DNA from: Loxodes magnus
Taxonomy: Eukaryota; Ciliophora; Karyorelictea; Loxodida; Loxodidae
NCBI GenBank assembly: GCA_946699065.1
Contig: CAMPDV010000265.1
Coordinates: 248,001 to 312,000, forward strand
Reading direction: 5' to 3'
DNA: 64,000 nt
The translations under genes and the position numbers were made by a program. A model generated the notes under the pieces. That model was not told the origin of the DNA. It was given only the letters and a program-made list of their open reading frames with translations, and did no database searches. Positions 13,084-28,839 of this stretch are shown piece after piece. Numbering within the stretch: position 1 is the stretch's first letter; the number at the start of each line of letters is the position of its first letter.

Positions 13084-14537
13084 TTATCCTTTTATACAAA
13101 TAAATAGATATTTATTAAATGTAACTATTTAACTCCACTTCAAGGAGTTTTTTTCAATTTTCAACTACAAATTTAACCAAAATGCAAGAGAATAATCAAT
13201 GCCTATACTGTTATTATAAAAGAGTACAAACTTGTCTACTAAATCCTCTAGTTTGCTTTTAAAATTTATAGTAAATGGGATGCGAATAAATAGTCATGTT
13301 CATGGCTAATTTTAAAGGATAGTGATTCACCTAGTTACTAGTTTTAACCATCATCTAGCATATGCTAGGTACTTTAGTTTTTAGCTTCTCTTGCATGTTA
13401 TATAATATTTATCTCATTCTAATAAGTGCATTCTCAAAAATAAAGGCTAAATAATAAAAATAGGAATGCTAATAGCTTTTTTCCTAAGATTAAGCTAAAT
13501 TTAAAAAAGTAAATGAGATAATAGATAAAATAATGTAAAGCTTGCTTATTCTGCTTAAGTCTTATATTTATTATAATTAACCTGATAAAAATGCACAGCA
13601 AAAGCTTAAGCTAATAGTTGAAAGCAATTATTAGGACTAGATAAAGATTATTCATTATGCTATATGAACACAAAGAGACTTCTTAAAGAGTGAAAGTCTG
13701 TTAAGAGAATTAAATTTAAAATAATCTAGTCACATCCTATTGTTTAGTGGATCATATGCTAAGCATTACTATTTAAATTTATATTAAAAACTAAGGAAAT
13801 GGAATGAAACAATGACTTAAAATTAAAAAAATAATTAGATCCTAATAAATAAAAAACATTAATAAGACATAGCATATTTAAAGAAATATATACTAAATTT
13901 AAAAATTAAATCTACTAATTTATATCAGACTAGTTATCTAGTTTTAGATTTAAGATTAATAGAAGAACTTTTAGTTTAATTGGACTAAGTTTATTTAAAC
14001 TTTCCTTAGTGTGAAGACTTATAACTTCAGTAAATTTATTAGCAGAAGTAATCAAATCCTACAGACAATACCAGCAAATTTAATTATATTCTTATAAGAT
14101 TAATAAAATATTGCTTCATATATTAGCCTAAGTGAAAATCATTTGAATAAAACTTTTGTGTATATAATTACTTAGTAAATAGCTAATTCTGAAGAGAAGG
14201 TATAATATCTAAAACTTTAATATTTAGATAGTTAAATTCCTATTTTTAGTATATGGAGAGGGTTTTATCAGATAGTCTAAGCATAACTTTTATCAGTGAT
14301 GTCTAATTTACTTGCTATGCCTCTAGATATATCTATATGTATCTAGAAGACTGATTTATTATTAATTAAGAAAAGCAATATGATATATCAACAAATTAAA
14401 AGATAAACTTAAATTAAATGTTTTGTTCTTTAAGATTGGAGTTCTAAGTCTAAATTATTTTTGAGTATAGTAGAGTCCAGCACTTTACTAAGCTATCCTT
14501 CATTAAAAGATGATAAATTAGACTGGCTTTATTAAGC
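13084..14537. other. Intergenic stretch
   Basis: AT-rich DNA between two minus-strand genes. No RNA gene, element or protein frame could be supported. Confidence 0.4.
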
Positions 14538-17500
14538 TCACTCATAAGGACTTGTTGTCTATAAATTTAATTTATTAGTCTTTTATTATTCTTAATCTTT
14601 CTTCCATTCATTTATTTATTCTTAGTCAATAAAACTATATCGCTCATTTTAATCGTTTACACTATTAAGAATTGCCTAGGTTCTCCGGCTTTCTAAAGTA
14701 ATATCTGGCCTCTCATAACTAGTTTAATCTTAAATAAATGGAAAGATAGTTGCTTAAGAGGTTTGATTAGAGAAAATTTTAGGTTAAATTGAAACTAACT
14801 AAGAGCTTTTACTGGTTGTTATTCTAATTCTTTTTTTGAATCTTTTTAATTTTCCTTTTAATTTCATCTTCTTTTTAATTTTATTATTATAATGCCAATT
14901 AAACATTTAGTAAACTTGCATAAATCCTCCTATAATTATCATTATTCCTACTACAGAACTTATTAATGCTTAAAAAAAGGCGAAATAAGTGAATTTTAGC
15001 GTTCTTATTGTTTTCAGTCCGCTTTCTGAAAGTTCTATTTTTAATTAGCTTCTTATTCCTTATGTTATATGCATTTATTAGGTTGTGAATGTTGAACCTA
15101 TTTCTATTTGCTCCTTGTTCATAAGATGAAAGCCAGTTTGATCTTAAATTTATCCATAATCTGATTTATAAACAGAAGGAATTCCAATCACCGTCATTTA
15201 AGAAGGAGTAGGGCCTCTAAAAATTCTTTCTTTTGGAGCTGAAATCTTCATAACAACAGTGCTAAATTAATATGGAATGGAAGAAGAAGAGGTGACATTA
15301 AATTAAATTCCACTGGCAAAGCTATTTTCTTCTAATATATCAATTGATAGTACTATGTTTTAAGTAATGCTATAATCAAGCAAAATAAACTTTATAGAGC
15401 AATCCTAATTGCTTTTAAAGCATTAAATTTGCTTAGAGTTTGTTTAATTAGAATTCATATTATCAATTATATCTTGCTACTCTGATGTGATTTATACTGA
15501 TTCATCACATTAAGTCCATCCCTTAACCATACTATCTTGTTACTCCTACTTGATGCATTTTCCTCCATACTAATAATATGTAAGAGTAACATAAAAATCG
15601 GCTTTAATAACTTCATAGCTTTCTTGTAAGATTAGAAGAGGGATAAGAGACTTTGATTCTATAACGTTATTTTAGTAAAGCTAAATAAGGTTTACCCAAA
15701 TAATTAAGATTGCTACGTAAATAAAAATTAATGTGAAAAATCCCCCAGCTTTTGTTTTTTTAAACTTAAAGACTTTCTCTTTATAGTTATGCTTGCTATC
15801 ATAAATATCTATTTAATGTATATTCTCATGTATTTTTTTAGAGAAGCAAGTAAATATTAAAGTGACTGCAAGAAAACCACTGATTAAAATCTAAGCCAAA
15901 AAGTTATTTTTATTTATTTATTTGTTACTTAATTTATAATTTTCAGGCTAACTGGAGAAAGTTTAGTTTTCTATTTATAATATTTAAGGCTGGATTGATC
16001 CTATGAAACATTTTTAATCTGTAGGACATTAATAACATTAAGAAAGGCCAGAAATAGGACCATATGTTCCATTATTACAAGGAAGACAATATTTTTTGTC
16101 TTAAGCAGCTTCTAAATTATTTGATGTTCCAACGGGACAATGATCGCAAGTACCATTTTAAGTCCAGTATGTTCCCTTAGCACAATTGAAGCATTTATTA
16201 TCTTGGTCCAAATAAGTTCCATCACTACAATTTCAGCCGCATTATTTAATGGAACAGTTAAATATATAAACAAAAAAATTGTTCTAAGATTTTGAAAACT
16301 ATGGCGCTTTCTATGAAACAGAAATTCCACCAAACATTATAATTTATCTTTTATAATATATCATACTTTATCCCAATACATAGCCAGGCCACGCTCTCTG
16401 TTTCTTATCAGATTAATATATAATCATTTCTCCAGTCTCCAAGTTAAATTCTATGAAATTATCTCTAAGCTAATCTCAATAGTGTCCTCCATATCAAAGC
16501 ACTTAATTTTATGAAGCTACAATTCCCTGCTTGGTAGTTTAATATACTCTATTCTTTGTTTGATTAACCAGTCTTCATTTTAATGTGCTTAAGCTATATT
16601 CAAAGACTGCACTGTTTGGAGTCAATGATAATTTCTCTCCACCTATTACAAAAAAGAGGTTATTATAAGAATGAGCTTTACAGTAATATATTTCTTTGGG
16701 ACCTTAGGGATCATTTGATGACAATAAGGTTCATTTATATGTTCCAAAATCAAAGGAATATAAGTCACTTGAAATACCGTTTTATCCCATTCCTCCATAA
16801 ATTAGAAGCTAATTCCCAGAAATCACACCACAGCTACCATATTTTCCAACCGGATTCTCTGAAAGATACTGTTGCTACGATCATCTCTTGGTGAAGGAAT
16901 CATACAAATACATATCATTAAAAATAAAATTGTTATATCCGATACCTCCTCAAATTACCAGATATTTCCCATATGTAGCTGATATATGTTTGCTCCTTTA
17001 TTCAGGAGTATTTCCTTAAGCATTCGGCATCTCCCATTATCACTTTTTTAAATCAAATAACCAAATTTCATTATTTTTTACCGAGTTATGCTCACCTCCA
17101 AATACTATCATTTGAGTAGAAATCAAATTAGCTGAATGGAACGCTCTTGGTTCAGGAACTTCTGCTGATGGATATAATTTTTCCCATTGTAGAATCTTCT
17201 AAGACATGTTTAATTTAAGGATATCATTCTTTATTCCATACTAACTTCAACCTGAAAAAATATAAAAACAATCTTAGTAAAAGGAAGTTATAGAATTATC
17301 TCTCTCACTTATTTCATGATTCGTTACATTTAATATATATCAAGTTAAAACTTCTAAATCTGTTAAGTCAACATAGTAGGTAAAACTTAAGTCATGAGAG
17401 AGAGCAAAATCTCAGCCTTAGAAGAAATATCATCTTTTCTTTTATCAATCTACCCATTCTCCATGTAAGTAAGATGATTATGGATATTCACCTTTCACTC

Positions 17501-18200
17501 TTTTTCGTGTTCAAAACCCAGAAGATAAGTTTAACAGATACATATCCTAGTCGTTGCTTTAAATATCATAAAGGCCATTTTTGAGAAGCAGAGAACCATT
17601 TAAATATAGTAAATTAGGCTAATTAATTTTTAAAGGTTTCTATCCAAATGTTTCGATTTTCTTAAATTTCCAGTCTTTAAAACTTAGTTCTCAGAACTCA
17701 TCTGTATAATCCTCTTTACCTATTCCACCGTACATAATCATTTTTCAGGTCTAATTTGTCTGATCTCAATAAGTTGTGCATCCCATCTTTTTTGAGGGTG
17801 GAGGTACCTCTCCTGATGGGATTATTTAAATCCAATATAAATAATTTAAATCTAGTACTCATAAATCATTTTTTTATCCGTTTTAAGTTTAACCTCCATA
17901 GAGGATAAACTAGTTTTTTTCTTCAATTTTAGATGTGCAATGACTAGTCCTTGCTTAAGGTATTTTTTCATTAGTTAAAGTGATTATAGTTCATTTTTAA
18001 TCTTAGAATGTAAATTTTCAAGTATCATCCAACATTTGTGTATTTCCCATGCCATGAGATATTATCAAATATTAATCAAAAATCTACTATCCACTACTTC
18101 AATATCGAGGAGCAGGTGGAGTTCCACTATAAGGATACAATTCTCATTCTTAAAAAGTAAATTTGAATAGCACTAGCAATTAAAATATAAGATAAGCCAT
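14538..18200 (-). CDS. Kelch-propeller / Cys-rich / multi-pass membrane protein
   Basis: A 1,220-residue protein in one uninterrupted frame once TAA/TAG are Gln and TGA is Trp. It begins with a signal-peptide-like stretch (MAYLIFQLLVLFKFTFQ). Residues about 20-620 contain repeated kelch blades with paired Gly (LYGG, MYGG, VFGG, IYGG, VIGG) each followed by a Trp-containing strand, many of those Trp codons being TGA. Residues about 645-745 are Cys-rich with CxxC units (CFNC, CDHC, CLPC, CYQC), like the ephrin-receptor-type GCC2/GCC3 repeats common in ciliate surface proteins. Hydrophobic segments follow near 770, 830 and 1087, with a roughly 240-residue Cys-containing loop before the last, then a charged tail. 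Likely a plasma-membrane or vacuolar surface protein; the ligand is unknown. The start is the ATG right before the signal peptide and the end is the first TGA after the charged tail. Confidence 0.88.
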
Positions 18201-18540
18201 TTTATTTTCTTAGTTGAAAACGTTCCCTGTAAATAAAGCTCTTCTTTTTCCTTAAGAATTCATTAGTATTTTCTATTAATCATTAAAGCTACTCATTTTA
18301 AACAACTGGGTTAAATCATCTACCATATTCAATTTAACTATAAATGCAGTTAGTATTATAATAGGCTGTCTAAAAGTTGGTTAAATTAAGTTAGACTAAT
18401 AAGAATAATGTAGGAAAGCTAATTGATTGATTGAAGCTCAGCGAGAGATTCTTTAATAGGAAAAAATTGAAAAAACCTAGAAATGTAAATTTCTATTCTC
18501 ACAAACTAATCATCGTCGGTCGTTGACAAGTTGGAGTCTA

Positions 18541-19145
18541 GAATTAAAAAAAGACAAATTTATTAATGATAGAAATTGGGGATTCTAAATTTTACTAGCA
18601 AAATTAAAAAGCTTGAAAAAGTCTAAGATCAAGAAATTATATAACTATATTCCTTATTTAAGTAAATGAAAATAGAAATATAATACTAAAAGAAAAAAAA
18701 TCAAAATTTTAGAATGCTCTCGGAAAGCAAAAGAAGGCAAATCAAAATTTAGCAAATTAAATCTAGAATTAATTAGAAACTTTAATGTCCAAATTTATTC
18801 TGATTGAAAATTTTTGGCAATAAATAGTTTAAACATGAATAAATTGTGGAATATTTTGGAAAGTTCTATGTAGCAACGGATGGGGAATTCTATAATAAGA
18901 AATAAATTTAAAAGGTATGAAGAGACGATATCCAAAAAGAAAAGAAGATATGATGATAAAAGATTGTAACATAAAAGAAAAAGAACAGTTTTTATTTTAA
19001 AGCATGAAAAGCGTAAGCTGATCATGTTTCAAAAATTTTTAAGTGACATTATTATTAAAACTCAGCGAAAAAATTATAAGAATAATAAAGATAAATTCTA
19101 CATAACTTAAGCAATTAAACACAATCATATTCTAGTAGAAGATTA
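18541..19145 (+). other. Unresolved Lys/Arg-rich open region
   Basis: Between the kelch gene and the next AT-rich gap the plus strand is open in more than one ciliate-code frame. It gives basic, Lys/Arg- and Gln-rich peptides, for example KRYEETISKKKRRYDDKR in one frame and VEYFGKFYVATDGEF in another. Base composition is slightly richer than true intergenic DNA. I do not recognise a family and cannot fix a start. It may be a small basic protein, an element remnant or nothing. Confidence 0.25.
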
Positions 19146-19559
19146 TCATTTTTGTTCATTCTACTCCCATTAAAATTTTTTAGTTTAAAGGATTGACCTA
19201 TGGATTTTAAATAATTTTCTTACGAATTATGACTATTTAAATTTCTAAAAGTTACATAATCTGAATAAGAATCTTCAGTCATTTATTTTATAATTATTAG
19301 ATTTTAGATTTCTAAAAAATAACCCTTTAAATTATAAAGCATGCAAATTAATGGTGTAATTTATTCCATTTGCATGCAAAATTATTAATTATTCTCTAAT
19401 TTAATTTATTCTTACTTCTTAGAGCACCTTATATTGCTAATATTTGCATGCATACTAATGATTATATTTTTGCTAGCTTTAAGTCTTATTATCAGGATTA
19501 ATTGAACACTTTGCAATTATTATTCCTTTATACTACCACATTTATCTAAATTTGATAAA
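19146..19559. other. AT-rich intergenic stretch
   Basis: It contains two copies of a short ATGCAAATTA/TTTGCATGCAA inverted motif near 19340-19376. Beyond that I see nothing. Confidence 0.35.
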
Positions 19560-20000
19560 TTTCTAGTTAATCTAAATCCTTGAAATTTTAAGATCGATTC
19601 TTTGTAGATTCAATTCTTTTTTCTACAAATGTGTAAATTTTCTAAATTAAATGAGGTTTATCTTCTTTTCATCCTTATAATCTTGTCACTATAACCTTGA
19701 ATAATAGCATTCTAAACTTTTGCAAGATTTTTATTATATCTCTTTCAAACTCCAGAATTTTGTTTTATTGCAATTGATTTATTTATTTCTAACTAAACTA
19801 CTTTAAAATTATTATTGAAATTGTACTTAATTACTTTTTCAAAAATAGCTGTTTTGATAAAGAATATTCTCATTTAAAACTTTTAGATAATCTTCATTAA
19901 TTTGCTTTCATAATGCTTCAAGTGCTTCTTACTTTTACTTGTAAATCTATTTAAATCTTAAAAAAATTGTTGTATTAAGGATTCTAACTTTCATTCTAAT
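19560..20000 (-). repeat. Dispersed-repeat fragment, relative of 43310-43640
   Basis: Read on the minus strand this resembles 43310-43640 over about 300 bases, including a shared ACACATTTGT core that translates as KIYTFVEK in both places. The repetition and the location near a LINE in the second case suggest a piece of an old mobile element, possibly a LINE. No catalytic motif is visible, so the family is not certain. Confidence 0.4.
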
Positions 20001-21589
20001 CAAGCATATTCGTATTTCTTTCGTTTGGAACTAAAAAATGAGGTTTTTATACATATACCCTTTGGCAAACAGAGCATTTACTTAATAAACTCGGCTGAAG
20101 TTAATTTAGCACACTGATAAATCACAAGTTTAGAAGAGTGGCAAATTAAGATTCAATTACTTTTTTGATTGAAAGAATAGCAATTTCTAATACTTGCACT
20201 TATAAAAATTTAAAAGCATTCCTACGATTTTTTACCTTAATTGATAAAAGAAGAAACCTTTCTAGCTTTAAATAAACAAAATAAATCTAAATAAGCCAAT
20301 CTTGATTTAAAATGTACATAAGGAACAATAATAAAGCACTAAATAGATTTCTTTCTACTCTTCATTTCAAATAATAATTAAGTTTCAAATAAAGTTTTCA
20401 AATGGGTAAAGTATCCATAAAGAGCACATTATACTTGCTAATAAACTATCTAATGATATCAATATCATAAATTTAAATAACTTAGGACTTTATAACTAAG
20501 TGCTATTATAAAAGTATCTCATTACTTTATTCATTCTCCATAGGATATTAAAAGTATTTATGATTTTATTAGATTATTTTCTATAACTAAATTGACCTTA
20601 CTAATGAAGCTTTATTTCATCTTCCTTTTTTTTCTACATTTTTGTGTTTGGAAATATTTATGAGATTCTTGCTTTAATTCACTTTTCCTTTAATTTTTTT
20701 GAATGAACTTAGGACTAATAGCAAAAAGAAACGATCGTATAATAATAAGAACTAAGCTATAGGCATAGAAGATAATAGCCAAATATTATAAATTTCTCAA
20801 AGGATTAAATAACAAATATAAAAGGAATGCTTACTATCTTCTCCAAAGTATAGCCAAACTTAAAATAACTAGCCTTTAATAATAGTCTACGCATTGCTTA
20901 TTAGATAAATTAATAAAGCATAAGAGACCTTAAACATAATAATAGTTATAAAATACTAATTCAAAAACTTAGAAAATATAATCATATAAATTGTGATAGA
21001 GTTATGCATAATTTTATCATTTTAGTTCAATTTTATTTTTAAATTATTTTCTAGCAAAGAGATAAAAATAAACATTCAAAAAGCTTTTCTACTCAGCTTC
21101 AGTTACTCCTTTAATTATTAAATGCTTGATATTTTAAACTTTTATAGAAAATATCTGATTTTTAAGATTTGATAAGAATGATTTATTTTAAAGGAAAGCA
21201 ACTATTAAAAGTTTTATATGCTTATTTTTCCTTCAATAGTTGTAAGAATATTTTATTCTATAGCATTTTTCTTTAGAAAATGATTCCAATAGCATTTCCT
21301 GACTTTTCTACAGCATTTATTTTCCTTATTTATCTAATTTGCTAAATAACTTCATCATTTTACTTATCGCATCTAATTTTATAATCCTGCTAGTTTCAAT
21401 TTTTAATAAAAATTTAGAGATTTCAACTAAATTAAAAATCTAAAGAGCCAATTAAATTTATTACCTTTATTTACAACTAAAATAAAAATAAATAGTCAAT
21501 CTAATTAAATCTAATAAAGCTAAATAATAATGACTAGCCTTTTAGACATCTAAATTAAAAATAAATAAGCACATAAATTAGTTTTAAAC
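20001..21589. other. AT-rich intergenic stretch
   Basis: About 1.6 kb with no recognisable gene before the receptor-kinase block. Confidence 0.4.
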
Positions 21590-21702
21590 AGGTAAGATTA
21601 TATCTGATTCAATTAGATTTTCATTTCTATTAAATTATTAAACTCTAAAAAAGGAAACCTAACTTCATGCTTTTAACTGATAAATAGGTATTTTAGATAA
21701 GC
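21590..21702 (+). repeat. Diverged outer flank of the inverted repeat, left
   Basis: The sequence just outside the near-identical block resembles the inverted 57951-58060 (matching words such as AAGGAA-CCTA and TTTTAA-CTG-TAAA-AGGTAT). Similarity is much lower than inside the block. This shows that the duplicated segment is older and longer than the near-identical core. Confidence 0.5.
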
Positions 21703-21804
21703 TCCTCTTCATACTAAAGTGTTCTAATAAGAAGGAAAATAATAAAAGCTATAATAAATAAAATTTAGGTAAATTGCTTATATCATATGGCTTATATAAT
21801 AAAA

Positions 21805-24291
21805 ATGGAAGTGACTCTTCTATTTTGACTATTAAGTATTTCAATGGCTTGCTAAGATTTATACTAGAAAACTAACAAAGAGCTTATTAAATTTTTAGAA
21901 ACTGATAGATTTGAAGTTGATTAAGAAGTTACTTTCGCAGGAAATAACAATGAGTTGAAAAATAAAAGTGAAATTAATTTTTTTTAGTAAGAATCAGGAA
22001 TAACTGCATCGACTGCAATTAGTTTAACTGATCATTAAATTATGTCAGTAGCATTGATTAAATCAAAGTACTATGCTTTTCAAATCTGAGATCAAAACTT
22101 TTAGATAAAATAAAATTTAAATTTCGTGCCTCCAGAAAACTAATAAGACTAAAATATAAGCAGCATTGAAGTAATAGCAATTGATAGAGGAGTCTTATTT
22201 ACTTATTTCTTCAACTATGAAAATAGTTCAGATATAATCGTAGTTCACTTGAATACGGATAACAATTAATTTACATAATACCTGAAGTTTAGTGAATCAG
22301 CTTAAATAACAGATGCAGCATTAGGTTAATTTTCAGAACTTGGATTCCTATTACTCTATCAAGTGAAGAATGAAAACAATGGATTTTCACTATTTTAAAA
22401 AGAATTAATTGAGTAGGAATCTAAACCTCCCTAGCTAATAATCCAATCTAATGCAGAGATATCCTTTGCTAAAGTTTACATTCCTAACTAAGGACATTTT
22501 CTGTTCTATTAACATAGCGATTTCGAATAAAAGGTTTGAAAGAGTTTATTTTGATATAGTAGTAATGACTCATAAAATATAGACGTTGATGTTAATGTTA
22601 AGGATAGAGGTTCCTTATCTATAGCTTAATTGAGTGATAGTAAAATAATAATATCCTATTAAATATCTATTTACTAATATCTAAAATAGATGGTAATTCA
22701 GTTAACCTCGAATCAATTGATTATAGACAGTTAGGATTAAAAGTAAATGGATATACTATAGAAATGTGCTAATTAAGTATAGGAATTTATTAAGCATTAA
22801 GAAGTTTTACAACTTAGTGATAAATATCATCTTATTACTTTTCAGAGTTAGGATAACTCAGTTTACTCATTAATTTTTTACTAATAAGCTTACTAAAATG
22901 AGTGCCCTTAATTAGGAAACTAATAATACATAGTGTCGGATGTTTCCTCTTTTAAAACTTTACGTATCTCTGACAACAAGATTTTAGTATATTTTACAAC
23001 TGAAGATCCATCTAAGTAATAAATGATCTGCAAAGGATAAATTCATTAATATTAAGAAGATGAGAGGAACTGAATCGAATCACACTATATAGAAGTGATT
23101 ATTCTTATTGAAGTACATTTCCTAATGTTAATTTTCATTTTTATGCTAAATCGAAGGGTAAAGAAGAATGAAAAGTAAGAAGTTTAACCCTAATTTGTAT
23201 ACAACTAATTTGCAAAGAGAGAATACTAGTTAAACTAGGTGGGGTCCGATTAATAATCTCGTGATACTGAAAGTACTTGGACAGACCGAGCTCAAAAGAT
23301 ATGGATTCTAAGCTTTGAAGACGTTAATGAGTGCTTTAGTAAAAATGATTTAATTAGACAAACCAGGTAGGAAAAAGTATTCAAAGGGATAATAAATTAA
23401 GTTTAGGTTTTAATCTTCTTCAAGAAAAACTTGAAAGTCCCTGATTAAATAGAAGATTTTGTAGAATAAATAGAAAAGCTATAAAGAAAAGGCTGCGATA
23501 ACTTAATTAAACTATTAGGAATAAGTTACGATCATGAGGTGATATTCATCACAGAGTACATGCAATATAATTTGCTTGACATTCTCTATCCTTAAAACAT
23601 CCTAGACAAGAAGGATCTTCCCTTTATTGCCTATTAAATAGCAGAAGGAATCGATCATATACACTCTTGTATTGGAAAGTAAATTCATGGAGATTTAAAG
23701 CCAGAAAACATTTGAATGGACGAATGTAAAAATGTAAAACTATCAGACTATTTCATTTCAGATTTTATTTAAAAAACTTAAGCCAAAAACGATGAAAAGT
23801 TTAAGTACCAGGAATTCCCAAACTATACAGCTCCTGAAATATTATTAGGAAGCAAAGTGACACAAAAGGTTGATATATGGTCATTTGGTTGCATTTTAAG
23901 AGAATTATACATATTAGAGAGGCCATGGCAAGAATTGAATTAATACTAAATTCGCTATAAGGTTAAATAAGGAGAAATTCCAGATTTAAATGAAGTTAAA
24001 AATAAGAAAATCAAATAGCTAATTGAAAATACCTTAAAGTATGATTAGGATGAAAGACCAGAAGCATAATAAATAATGGAGTATTTAAAATCTTAAGTCA
24101 ATGAAAGAAAAAGTAAAGCAAGAAGTATAAAATAAATCCAAATAGAAACAAAAGAAGACTCTCACGAAAAAAAGAATCCAAAATAATTAAGCCAAAAAGA
24201 TTTATTTTTAGAAGAAATGAAATAAACATCCTAAGACATTAGTTCATCGTAGAATACGAGCGATCGTGGAGAAACTAATAATGTACGTTGA
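21805..24291 (+). CDS. Receptor-like pseudokinase (left copy)
   Basis: An 828-residue type I membrane protein. A signal peptide (MEVTLLFWLLSISMAC) is followed by an ectodomain of about 410 residues that I do not recognise. A membrane segment lies near 430-450 (IEVIILIEVHFLMLIFIFML), then a juxtamembrane stretch and a kinase-fold domain at about 497-770. Conserved kinase structure is kept: HGDLKPEN near 628-635, NYTAPEILLG, and VDIWSFGCIL. The glycine loop is gone, VAIK is not recognisable, HRD is HGD, and DFG reads DYF (LSDYFISDF). It is therefore probably catalytically dead and acts as a scaffold or allosteric partner. The Trp after ENI in the catalytic loop is a TGA codon. It is followed 1.1 kb downstream, on the same strand, by a related receptor kinase with intact motifs. 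An in-frame ATG 18 bases upstream (21787) is an alternative start. Confidence 0.88.
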
Positions 24292-25422
24292 GAAAACAGT
24301 AAAGTTTATAAAAGTTAAAGCTTATTAAAAGGATTATATTTTTAAATATTCTCTTATAAAATAGTTAATTTCTTAGTTTTAAACTGAATAGCTAAAAAGA
24401 GATTAAGTAATGAAAGAATAAGCGTTTATTTTGGATGAATCATATGTAGTTGATAAACATATTTGATTAAGTAACTGATATTTAAACTATAAGAATGAAT
24501 AGAAATTTCTTAGGATTTCTTTTAGTTAGATTAAAGAAATAATAAAGACTTGATTATAATATTTAGCTTAAAGTAGTTTGAGGTTAATATAAGAGGATTA
24601 TTTTTTAAAAAGATTTAAATTTAATAACCAAATAGCTAAAATAATAAAATAATCAACATTAATTAGAATACACTACACTCAAAATAATAATTAAAAGGCT
24701 ATTTCAATAAACAATAATTTTAAAGTTAAAGTCTTAGGAATTAAACATAACTAAGCAATAAAGAGATTTTATTACCAATCTAAATTTTAATTAAATTAGG
24801 CTTTTCCTTAAATAGGAAAGGTACCACATTAAAATAAAAAATTAGTTAAGAGAATATTAATAATTTTATTATTTCTAAGCTTTAATCTTTAAAAGGAAAA
24901 AGAATCTAAGCAATGTCTTTACAGCTAATTGGAATTTCTAACTCTAGTTATTAATATTCAATCATAATTAAGCAAAGAAAACACAAATAAAGGGAGATAA
25001 CTTTCTGATTCATAAATTATTTACTAGCATTTTTTAACGAGTTAGGTTGAAAACTTAATAAGAAAAGGAATATTATAATTATGGCTTTTAGATAGATAGT
25101 GATATAGCTAAAGTAAGGTACTTAGTAATTAAAGAAATAAATATTAATACCTTTTAAGTTTTATCTCCTATTAAAACTAATGAGTTTTAAATTAGATTTT
25201 GTATAAATTAAGATAGCTAAAATAAATAATAGCAAACCAAAGACAGAGATCATATCTAAAATGTATTATATTTAGCAATGTCTAGATAATATATTTGTAT
25301 CCTTTAGTATTTACAAAACTTATTTCATAGACAGTCATATAAATCACTATCTATATAAAATTGTTAACTAGCCATTTATGGATTTACCTTCAATTTAAAT
25401 AAACATAATTTATAAAATAAAG
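24292..25422. other. Spacer between the paired receptor kinases (left)
   Basis: AT-rich sequence with no supported gene. It is as conserved between the two inverted arms as the coding parts are, so the arms' identity does not reflect protein constraint. Confidence 0.6.
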
Positions 25423-27774
<2,352 letters not shown>

Positions 27775-28308
27775 TTTGGAAACATTCTTCAAAATTTTTT
27801 ATTTACTTCATTAATAAATCTTAAAAATTATTAAGTTCTATCATATGATTATATCACATCACAACAATATATTCAATACTTATAAGAATTTATTAAAGTA
27901 TTTTAAAGTTCATATTTAAGGGGAAATATTTTAGAAGATAATTATTTTAACATGACAATAATGAAAAAAATTAAAATGTTTTAGAAAAATTTTAGATAAA
28001 AATTTTGATTTAGAAGAAGAATCTGGGAAATTTTCGTAAAGTACTAGGAATATCTAAAGGATTTAGATGCATATTTATTTTTAGGATATAATTATTTTTG
28101 TATATTATTAAATTTAAATAGAATTATCATTATTAGTTCTTAGTATTTGAAGTCTTAATAAATTTTTCTATTTTGCTTTAAAAATCATTTAGTCTAGTTT
28201 TATTAATTTTAACTTTTTCTCAAATTGATATTTCGTCATATGAAATTTAAAATTTTAAAAGTTTTCTTTTATTTTAATACAAAAATATCTTTAGTATAAG
28301 CATCTTTA

Positions 28309-28790
28309 TTAGTTAAATTTTATAATTTTAACTATGTTAAAATAATTAAAGATAGAATTTAATTTATGATCTTTTTCTCTAAATTTTTCAGCTATTTTTT
28401 CAAATAATTTAAAGAATTATATTAAATTTATTAGCTTTATAACTTTACTGTTATTATTAGACTATAATGCACCTATCTCCTTTAATCTAAACTGAATTAA
28501 GTTAATGATTCAATTATTTCTATCTTTAGGAATTGATATTCTTTAGTCTTTATCAACAAATGATAAACTTTAGACATGTTCTTTCAAACTAACATCTTCA
28601 AAAAGATTTTCTCAGTGTAAATTAAAAGTGAATTTAGTTAAGATTCTCTCATAGGTAAAAACAAGTTAGTAAATAAGCTAGACATTTTTAAAGCTAGAGC
28701 CTCTACATCTTATTTTTTTAGTTATTTGGTAATTGGAACAAAATATCTAATAATTTAGTAAAAAGTGACTTTCAAAGGAAAATAGATTTA
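28309..28790 (+). repeat. Diverged inner flank of the inverted repeat, left
   Basis: Beyond the sharp end of the near-identical arm, this stretch still aligns with inverted 50860-51344. Shared words include CCTATCTCCTTT, AATTAAGTT, AGATTTTCTCA and AGAGCCT, at roughly 60-65 percent similarity by eye. It is AT-rich with no evident gene, apart from the open frame trailing the receptor kinase. Confidence 0.6.
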
Positions 28791-28839
28791 ATCTATTAAT
28801 ATTATATAGTGCTAATATTTAAATCCTATTAATTATAAC

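Noticed and set aside
16112-16333. Standard-code minus-strand frame of 73 codons
   Set aside because: It overlaps the Cys-rich region of the kelch protein in another frame and has no family features.
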